64,000 bases of DNA, from positions 21,274,782 to 21,338,781 of the forward strand of contig OX419339.1 in the NCBI GenBank assembly GCA_948470475.1. The letters are read 5' to 3'. The translations under genes and the position numbers were made by a program. The stretch comes from Galaxea fascicularis. Taxonomy: Eukaryota > Cnidaria > Anthozoa > Scleractinia > Euphylliidae. Positions 60,771 to 64,000 of this stretch are shown piece by piece. A model generated the notes under the pieces. That model searched no databases, had not been told where the DNA came from, and was given only the letters and a program-made list of their open reading frames with translations. How positions within the stretch are numbered: the first letter of the stretch is position 1; each line of letters opens with the position of its first letter.

Positions 60771-60871
60771 CCATGGCCTTTGAGTCAATAGCCCATTCGG
60801 CCTTCGCTGTTGTTGTTTTTTGCTTGTCTCGACAGGGTATACTGAATCCTTACAAAGTCCTCCCCAACTGA
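38776..60871 (+). CDS. D2HGDH: D-2-hydroxyglutarate dehydrogenase, mitochondrial
   Basis: Oxidises D-2-hydroxyglutarate to 2-oxoglutarate in mitochondria, passing electrons via FAD to ETF. Seventeen exons: 38776-38946, 43279-43385, 45715-45792, 47789-47829, 48454-48534, 50806-50905, 52473-52566, 53285-53342, 53497-53585, 53970-54063, 55209-55339, 56444-56521, 57364-57432, 57771-57879, 58225-58308, 59988-60115, 60836-60871. All phases fit and give 515 residues (human about 521). Exon 1 encodes an arginine/serine-rich presequence (MWRRVVYF...). The FAD PP-loop [18 protein letters not shown] begins at 124; [23 protein letters not shown] and [13 protein letters not shown] follow. The metal/substrate motif YGHLGDGNLHLN has H430 and H437, and SAEHGLG lies at 469-475. 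It ends [11 protein letters not shown]. Donors of exons 3 (GTTGGT) and 11 (GTCTGT) are weak. No disabling change seen; introns are full of repeats. Identity is very secure. Confidence 0.97.
39113..39213. repeat. Tandem repeat of TCGCCTACAC units in D2HGDH intron 1
   Basis: Four to five units of about 25-28 bp share TCGCCTACA and GAAGTTAACTC-like segments with small changes. Non-coding minisatellite about 170 bp after exon 1. Confidence 0.75.
40315..40350. repeat. (CTCA)n microsatellite
   Basis: ACTCACTCACTCACTC run with one CTCC interruption, in D2HGDH intron 1. Confidence 0.9.
41499..41616. mobile_element. Foldback (GGTCCGTACTGTAAGTTACGG arms)
   Basis: Left arm 41499-41523 and right arm 41593-41616 are inverted copies with one or two changes. 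The interior is TTTTTTCCTGTTGATTTATG... A related copy lies at 28186-28265, so this is a dispersed short element. Confidence 0.7.
42714..42763 (+). repeat. 50-bp direct repeat, copy 1
   Basis: Identical to 43170-43219 (begins ACCTACAACAGATACATATA, ends TTGTTGTCAGCA). The two copies are 456 bp apart in intron 1. A poly-C tract (about 42349-42371) and a GGAGGAGG/poly-G tract (about 42487-42511) lie to the left. Confidence 0.85.
43048..43170. mobile_element. Foldback (AATTAAATTCAGGTAAAA arms)
   Basis: Arms of about 42 bp are complementary (AAAATTAAATTCAGGTAAAA with TTTTACCTGAATTTAAATTT; ACCTAGACTGAA with TTCAGCGTAGGT). The central part includes CTCCTAGATACAAAGG. Its right end abuts the second copy of the 50-bp direct repeat, so the direct repeat may reflect insertion or local duplication. 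Confidence 0.65.
43170..43219 (+). repeat. 50-bp direct repeat, copy 2
   Basis: Exact copy of 42714-42763, ending 59 bp before D2HGDH exon 2. The pyrimidine-rich end TTTTCTGTTGTTGTCAG resembles a splice acceptor, so the upstream copy could act as a decoy. Confidence 0.85.
43464..43763. mobile_element. hAT-like non-autonomous element, 6-bp target duplication
   Basis: Ends CAGGGTTCG... and ...CAAACCCTG are short inverted termini of the CAGGGTT type common in hAT elements. ATAACT flanks both sides (43458-43463 and 43764-43769). The interior carries many CCTTGAAAGTCCTTGAA motifs. hAT elements usually duplicate 8 bp, so the six-base duplication leaves the superfamily open. Confidence 0.65.
43978..44385. 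mobile_element. MITE (AAGGTGGCTC termini) plus inverted partial copy
   Basis: AAGGTGGCTC at the left and GAGCCACCTT at about 44300-44309 bound a 330-bp unit flanked by T/A-rich sequence. Directly right of it, 44322-44385 repeats the last ~65 bp in inverted orientation (AAGGTGGCTCTGAA..., TTTGCCAAAAGTTGCATCTC). The result is a partial head-to-head duplication. Confidence 0.65.
44990..45206 (-). mobile_element. tRNA-derived SINE, minus strand
   Basis: Read on the minus strand the head carries TTGGTTAGACCATTG (box A-like) and GGTCACGGGTTCAAACTCC (box B-like, pol III promoter), followed by a SINE body. It does not fold as a proper tRNA. It lies head-to-head with a related copy at 45225-45440. 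In D2HGDH intron 2. Confidence 0.65.
45225..45440 (+). mobile_element. Related SINE, plus strand, truncated head
   Basis: Begins within the tRNA-like head (ATTATGGGTTCAAATGCTGTT) and continues into GAAGTCCTGAATTTTTTTCATG and a body resembling the minus-strand neighbour (GTTCACAACTGC / CTTCACAACTTTGAG blocks). Box A is missing or badly decayed. Confidence 0.5.
47008..47290. mobile_element. TAA-flanked MITE (GTTTCAAACGTCGTGCT termini)
   Basis: The left GGCCCGTTTCAAACGTCGTGCT and right inverted GTCCTGTTTCAAACGTCGTGCT ends match except for two or three bases. TAA flanks both ends (47005-47007 and 47291-47293). Internal repeats of CACGGCAGTAGCAC type add self-complementarity. PIF/Harbinger-type non-autonomous element in D2HGDH intron 3, next to exon 4. 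Confidence 0.8.
47430..47565. repeat. CTGCAGTCTG-rich low-complexity repeat
   Basis: Irregular repetition of CTGCAGTCTG, CTGTGGT, CTGCATTCTG and CTGCCTCCTGCAG. Short-period minisatellite, no coding content. Confidence 0.75.
48694..49222 (+). mobile_element. Candidate retroelement fragment with a proline/arginine-rich ORF
   Basis: In contrast to the AT-rich intron around it, this block is GC-richer and has a continuous frame to a stop at 49010. The frame includes [36 protein letters not shown] and a basic [18 protein letters not shown] segment. There is no ATG at its beginning. It is followed by untranslated sequence ending in (ATA)n at 49201-49220. The sharp left edge, ORF and A-rich tail suggest a 5'-truncated retroposon of unknown family; a non-LTR ORF1-like protein or a chance frame are alternatives. 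Lies in D2HGDH intron 5. Confidence 0.4.
49350..49560. repeat. (GAT)n/(GGT)n low-complexity tract
   Basis: Imperfect GAT, GGTGAT and TGTTGA repeats. The acidic translated frame (Asp-rich) is a consequence of the repeat, not a gene. Confidence 0.85.
49596..50160 (-). mobile_element. Penelope-like element 3' end, minus-strand copy
   Basis: On the minus strand, 50160-50065 reads [16 protein letters not shown], a decayed match to the C-terminal tail of Penelope-like ORFs. Next comes the terminal repeat with TTGGTGTGTTTCGAT blocks, the hammerhead-like core and a terminus at about 49596 (ATTAGGTGAAGTACGATCG). Stops interrupt the coding part. It is the mirror image of the plus-strand copy at 50165-50745; arms of about 430-450 bp match with scattered changes. 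Confidence 0.75.
49664..49705 (-). ncRNA. Hammerhead-ribozyme-like motif in Penelope terminus
   Basis: On the minus strand CTGATGA (49697-49691) is followed by a helix II segment (TGACTTCCGCTCAGGTTGTT) and GAAAC (49670-49666), then GTC. These are the conserved hammerhead core strings in correct order and spacing. Flanking TTGAC and GTCAA can form helix I with one C-A mismatch. Penelope-like retroelements are known to carry such minimal type I hammerheads. Activity is not shown. Confidence 0.55.
50165..50745 (+). mobile_element. Penelope-like element 3' end with GIY-YIG fragment, plus strand
   Basis: The frame from 50178 reads [20 protein letters not shown] then [12 protein letters not shown], the GIY-YIG endonuclease core of Penelope-like elements (Y-I-G and R-x-x-x-R-L-x-E-H). 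A frameshift follows, and the expected continuation [17 protein letters not shown] is found in another frame at about 50268-50320. The terminal repeat then runs to about 50745 (CACCTAATTATG). The element lacks its reverse transcriptase and is dead. It forms a head-to-head dimer with 49596-50160 in D2HGDH intron 5. Confidence 0.8.
50636..50685 (+). ncRNA. Hammerhead-ribozyme-like motif, plus-strand Penelope copy
   Basis: TTGACT, CCGATGA (50644-50650, consensus CTGATGA with one change), a helix II segment, GAAAC (50671-50675), GTC and AGTCAA occur in order. Helix I can form six perfect pairs (TTGACT with AGTCAA), which supports the assignment, but the core substitution probably destroys activity. 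Confidence 0.5.
51438..51540. mobile_element. Foldback (GTCCCTGGGGATATTTCAC arms)
   Basis: 32-bp arms at 51438-51469 and 51509-51540 are complementary apart from a few bases. The centre is a 39-bp TTAACCGG-containing region. Short non-autonomous element in D2HGDH intron 6. Confidence 0.75.
52110..52168. repeat. (CCCCCGG)n tract
   Basis: Repeated CCCCCGG units (later CCCCCAG) in D2HGDH intron 6; low complexity. Confidence 0.9.
52597..52762 (+). mobile_element. SINE-like element between inverted GAAAATCACAT arms
   Basis: The centre carries GTAGCTCAGTGGTTAGAACATC, a good tRNA-type box A, with a decayed box B (GGATCCCATCTGGAACTC). On both sides lie inverted copies of GAAAATCACAT...ATCAACCATAAAGAAA. 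So either a SINE with a duplicated, inverted tail or a SINE fragment inside a foldback. D2HGDH intron 7, about 30 bp after exon 7. Confidence 0.55.
54218..54460 (-). mobile_element. tRNA-derived SINE, minus strand, (ATT)n tail
   Basis: On the minus strand GGATGACTGAGTGGTTTAGG (box A-like) and GGTTCAAATCC (an exact box B consensus, 54409-54399) form the head. The body runs down to an (ATT)n tail at about 54245-54218. The head is tRNA-like but too diverged for a functional tRNA. Inserted in D2HGDH intron 10. Confidence 0.7.
54475..54870 (+). pseudogene. Non-LTR retrotransposon reverse-transcriptase remnant
   Basis: The plus-strand frame reads [19 protein letters not shown] then DLYADDTQI before a stop at 54602; YADD (54581-54592) is the polymerase active-site motif. 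At 54691 a second frame reads [20 protein letters not shown], the conserved segment near the C-terminus of CR1/L2-like RTs. The part between is deleted, so this is a badly truncated copy of one element in D2HGDH intron 10. Confidence 0.75.
55918..56281 (+). repeat. Tandem duplication of about 170-190 bp in D2HGDH intron 11
   Basis: Two successive copies start ATGAATTGGGATGC and share GTAGCCAAGTTTTT, TTCTAAC, AATTTTGCCCCAG, GAAGTTGTGTGGTAGCTAGT, AATATTTGCGAGTAT and ACTYAGGACAGAT. The second has an extra AGAGGGGTAACTTAGGGGGG stretch. Local duplication, non-coding. Confidence 0.8.
56950..57060 (-). mobile_element. Decayed Penelope-like terminus
   Basis: GCTGACGTTTATGAGGAAGG, CTTTTTGAATCTCTG, GGCCAATTCACAGTTATCAA and CCATTGATAAAACCA follow the order of the terminus seen at 37373-37504 and 37841-38315, with many changes and a scrambled left part. 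Orientation is uncertain. In D2HGDH intron 12. Confidence 0.45.
60363..60752. mobile_element. 390-bp TIR element carrying a first exon
   Basis: 60363-60383 and 60732-60752 are perfect 21-bp inverted repeats (TTTTAGTAAAATCCAACTAG...). Inside are CTACTAGTAGG/CCCACTACTAG inverted motifs and a start codon, 39 codons and a donor (60484-60601). No clear target duplication. It sits in the last intron of D2HGDH on the sense strand. It looks like a deletion derivative of a larger element or an element that captured a promoter and first exon. Confidence 0.75.
60484..60601 (+). pseudogene. Orphan first exon of a KIAA1958/ZMYM (DUF3504)-like gene
   Basis: ACAATGGCGGCTG start context, then [19 protein letters not shown] followed by [16 protein letters not shown] and a GTAGGA donor. 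The pattern (short acidic opening, LL-K, K-S/N-T-K-K) resembles the N-terminal segment of Crypton-derived DUF3504 proteins such as KIAA1958 or QRICH1 relatives. That match is from memory and moderate. No further exons of such a gene follow. If used, the donor could splice to D2HGDH exon 17 in a different frame. Confidence 0.5.
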
Positions 60872-63103
60872 TGTCACTAGGTATATGCAAAACTGTAATG
60901 CTCAGGTTAATCCTGAAATGGGCCACTAACAGCACATCCAGAAGGTTGGAGCAGTGGCACGTCGGGTTGCTTCATGCTATTGTTGCTGCAGAAACATGTG
61001 TAGAGTTTCTGCTGAGTGGCTTACATCTGGCCACACAAGTTTTAGTTTTACCATGACTGACAAAATGATATAATGTAAAGACAGTTTGTGTAACTTAAAG
61101 GATGCCTTTTTTGTGCTTTTCAACTTGATAGTCATGTAGGATCAAGGGAATTGAATATAGAACTATTGTAGTTGCGGTTCAAAACTCTCAGTTTTGAGCA
61201 ACAGACTTAAATTCTTATTTGTTTTACTGGGAGAATTGCATCAGCGATTGTTTCTAGGATAAAGCTTATTTTAATATTAAAATTTACTTAAATAGTCCTG
61301 AGAATTTCTTTTTTTTTTCAGTCAAACTATCAGTAATATTTTAGCGTACATGCATTTAGAGAAATGACAATTATACTTTAGAACTATTTACGTGGGATGC
61401 CTGTGCAGATCACGTTATCGATTCTCCACAAATCGACACGTTTTCTTTTTAATTTTTGAAATATTTTGTATTGTCCTTAGCTGCTAGTGGCAGAAACAAG
61501 AAAACAATGAAAGCATTATGTCATAGCTCTAACGTATTTACTTTGCGATTTGATTGGGTCCGACTAGCGATTGCGTTCAAGGTCATGTCGTAACAGTATT
61601 AAGGTGAAATGACTGAAATTTTACTGTGTTACCGAGGTTGTGACCGGCTAACTGTGTGTGCACATTTGTTTTTAGGGGAATACATAAAGGTAAATTTCCT
61701 TTGGAATGAATTTCCCGGTGTCTCGTTTGTTGAAAATTATTTCAAATTTATTTAATGCTTTGTATTGTATTTTAGGTTTTCTCGAGAACGTTGGCGTATG
61801 ACGGCAAAATCGTCTTTCTTTTTCCTTACTTTGACGTCGTTCATAGTAATTTAGTTGCTGGAGAGTTCGCCAACATTTTCCAAGTTAAACAAAAATAACA
61901 AAAACGAGAAGTTATATTTTTAATTGACGTTCTTGTTGCCGTTGCCGCCCTCGTTTCTTTAAACTCCCTAATAAATCAATGCGGACGTGACCAGGAAACG
62001 TATGAAAGGCCATCGACTGAAGTTCATCGTGTTTCCTGTGATGTGCTTGTGCGGCTTGCTCAGATGCCGAGAAAGAGAGGTTCTTATAAAAAAGAGAATG
62101 TAATTATGAAATCTGCAACCCTAGTTTAAGGACGGTGCCTACTAATGAGATATTTTTCCATGGGTTATGACTATGTCAAAGAGTAGATATTGGTAACGAG
62201 TACTAAAAATAAAAAGAAAACTGGGGGTAACCATGCATTTTTCAGAGATAGTTAAGTCTAAAGCTTTCAAAAATAGAAAAAAAAAGAAAAGAAGATATAT
62301 TTCTTTGAACATTTCCGCAGAATTTCCGTTTACGTAACTATGCAAAAACAACAAGCCAGAAACTTTTAAATAAATAGCAGTTGGCGGCATTAAAACTATG
62401 TTTTATGTGGTTTTTACTGCAAAATCGTTGCAATTGAGCCCTTATTGGCCCTGACATCTCTCTTGTTTTTTAGCGAAAAAACAGTCAAAATATTTTGCGA
62501 ACGATGAAATAAGCACCATGTGTTGAATAGGCTTACCACTTCTGTTTTATCAGATAAAAGGGGGTCACCACACGTTTTCTAAAGTTATATTAATTATTTT
62601 TAACTTTTATGGCATTGTTTGGGGGGGGGGGTTGAGACAATTTTCGCGCTATCCCCTCTCTAGTAAGTAAAATATGTGCAGCTCTTTTCTCCGGGCATGC
62701 TGGGATTTCCATAATGACAGCAAATGGCTGAAGCAAAAAATTTACCTTATTACTCGGGAATTAGAGGATACTTTTTCGATCAAGACGGCCTTGAATGCTC
62801 AGAGTAATTTCGAAGAACTTTTGAGATTTGCATTTTGCATAAATTTATGTCAAAGTTTTTTCCATTGTAACTCACATTCAGTTTGTCCTGATGTCATGTG
62901 TGATGTTAAAATTCTCTCTTTGATGGTAAAATGTCCTGAGAATTTTTAAGGGATATAGCAGGCAACGACCAGTCGTATTCAAGGAGACCATCTTGCCCAC
63001 TGCCCTCTGAATTCGACTCCAATAAAAGTAACTGGTAATGCTCCAGGTTTGAGGCCAACATGTTTGAACTTGTGTGCGGTGAAAGGGAGGAGTGGAAAGG
63101 TAA
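60872..63103. other. No gene seen; D2HGDH 3' flank and repeats
   Basis: Begins with the D2HGDH 3' UTR (frame open to 61056 only in another phase). I see AT-rich DNA, the dispersed repeat at 61830-61975, a poly-G run near 62620 and no credible coding exon. Confidence 0.55.
61830..61975 (+). repeat. Dispersed repeat, partner of 19262-19400
   Basis: Shares several 12-17-base strings in order with the reverse complement of 19262-19400. Ends in a GTTGCCGTTGCCGCCCTCGTT motif, a variant of which (TTGCCGTTGCCGTCCTCGTT) also occurs at 19578-19600. Confidence 0.6.
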
Positions 63104-63601
63104 AGGCTACCGCACACTAGCCGATTTTTTGTCGCAGAGCTGTAGATTTTTTGTCGGGGTTAAATCGGGTTAAAATTTGTCGAGACGTCAGCTTGCCGCA
63201 CACTAGCCGATTTTTTGTCCCGACTAACCGCGTTTAGTCTTGGGGTCGAGTCGATCTCCGCCATGTTGGAAAAGACGCTTATTCGCGTGACTCTCATGAC
63301 AATTCCTCATTGGTTTAGGTACGCGTGAGCCCCGACAAATTATCTTGGCCCACCGCACACTAGCCGACAAGGCCCGACAAGACGTTTTGAGATCTAGCAC
63401 TGTCAGATATCGCCCGACAAGCCCCGATCTTGTCGCAGACTTGTCTGAATTCACCGACAAGACGTTTTGAGATCTAGCACTGTCAGATATCGCCCGACAA
63501 GCCCCGATCTTGTCGCAGACTTGTCTGAATTCACCGCACACTAGCCGACAACTGAAGATTTTTTGTCGGCCGACAAAAAATCGGCTAGTGTGCGGTAGCC
63601 T
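63104..63601. mobile_element. TAA-flanked Harbinger-type MITE with internal 80-bp duplication
   Basis: Termini AGGCTACCGCACACTAGCCG... are inverted copies of about 31 bp, and TAA flanks both ends (63101-63103 and 63602-63604). A further terminus-like CCGCACACTAGCCGATTTT occurs at about 63195 and again (CCGCACACTAGCCGACAA) near 63353 and 63534. An 80-bp unit is tandemly repeated (63374-63453 and 63454-63533). Non-autonomous and rich in CCCGACAA motifs; the minus-strand frame through the repeat is an artefact. Confidence 0.85.
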
Positions 63602-63604
63602 TAA

Positions 63605-64000
63605 GGGAAATGAGACCTTGCTGGCGGTTGTAGCTTTCGAACAATTGTGTCTTCAGGTTTTTGTGCTGGACGAAAAAGTTGCGATGGAATAACAACAAAA
63701 AAGCTGGCTGACTCAGTATTTATTGTGCATTTTTCTTCATTCTATTTTTACAGCTGTTTATGCTATTTCTCTAAGATATGCATGCCGTATAAATTGATTT
63801 TTCAGTTTCATCTCGGTATACAGATTATCTGTAAAAGTCAGTCTCACTTTGTTGTTCCAGCTAAACCGCTATGCTGAATCAGTTCGCGGTGCACGCATTA
63901 AATAGGATGCTCCTTTTACTTTCTATCTCATGCGTTACTCTAGTTCAGCGCAAACCACTTTCAACTGAAAGACTTGTTGCTGTGTTACAGGCAGAACTTT
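63605..64000. other. No feature seen
   Basis: AT-rich sequence after the last MITE; open frames of 60-76 codons without recognisable domains or convincing splice sites. Confidence 0.5.

Noticed and set aside
63224..63541. 105-codon minus-strand frame with repeated peptide
   Set aside because: The repeat comes from the 80-bp tandem duplication within a MITE, not from a protein repeat.

Overview
The window looks like nuclear DNA of a cnidarian, most likely a stony coral. That assignment is inference. It rests on two spliced animal genes (a naked cuticle homologue and D-2-hydroxyglutarate dehydrogenase), AT-rich introns, a dense load of small foldback elements, Penelope-like retroelement termini and tRNA-derived SINEs. 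There are no bacterial operons, rRNAs, true tRNA genes or CRISPR arrays. Most of the sequence is introns, intergenic DNA and layered repeats, and most open frames of 60-100 codons are chance.

Layout. 1-9243: no recognisable gene; several foldback/MITE elements. 9244-14430, minus strand: naked cuticle (nkd), seven coding exons, 457 residues, with a myristoylation-type N-terminus, one EF-hand and a histidine-rich C-terminus. 14431-28620: no confident gene; tandem repeats, a TIR element, a decayed non-LTR retroelement and two unassigned candidate exons. 28621-35160: a complete, apparently intact PIF/Harbinger DNA transposon of about 6.5 kb with perfect 40-bp inverted termini. It carries two convergent spliced genes, a Myb/SANT-like DNA-binding protein (plus strand, 221 aa) and a DDE transposase (minus strand, 365 aa). 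Several smaller elements sit in its introns. 35161-38500: foldbacks, including a 132-bp perfect palindrome and Penelope-type termini. 38776-60871, plus strand: D2HGDH in 17 coding exons, 515 residues. Its large introns hold SINEs, non-LTR and Penelope fragments with hammerhead-ribozyme-like cores, MITEs and, in the last intron, a TIR element carrying the first exon of another gene family. 60872-64000: no gene seen; one TAA-flanked MITE.

How the parts relate. nkd acts in Wnt/Dishevelled signalling and D2HGDH in mitochondrial removal of D-2-hydroxyglutarate; they share no pathway. The Harbinger element is the most complete self-contained system: transposase and Myb-like partner, both open, between matching termini with internal CGGCAAA repeats. 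The Penelope head-to-head dimer with ribozyme-like motifs and the TIR element that supplies a start codon, an exon and a splice donor are the other parts most worth checking. Exon joins were chosen by reading frame, GT/AG borders and continuity with remembered family sequences; no search or transcript evidence was available.
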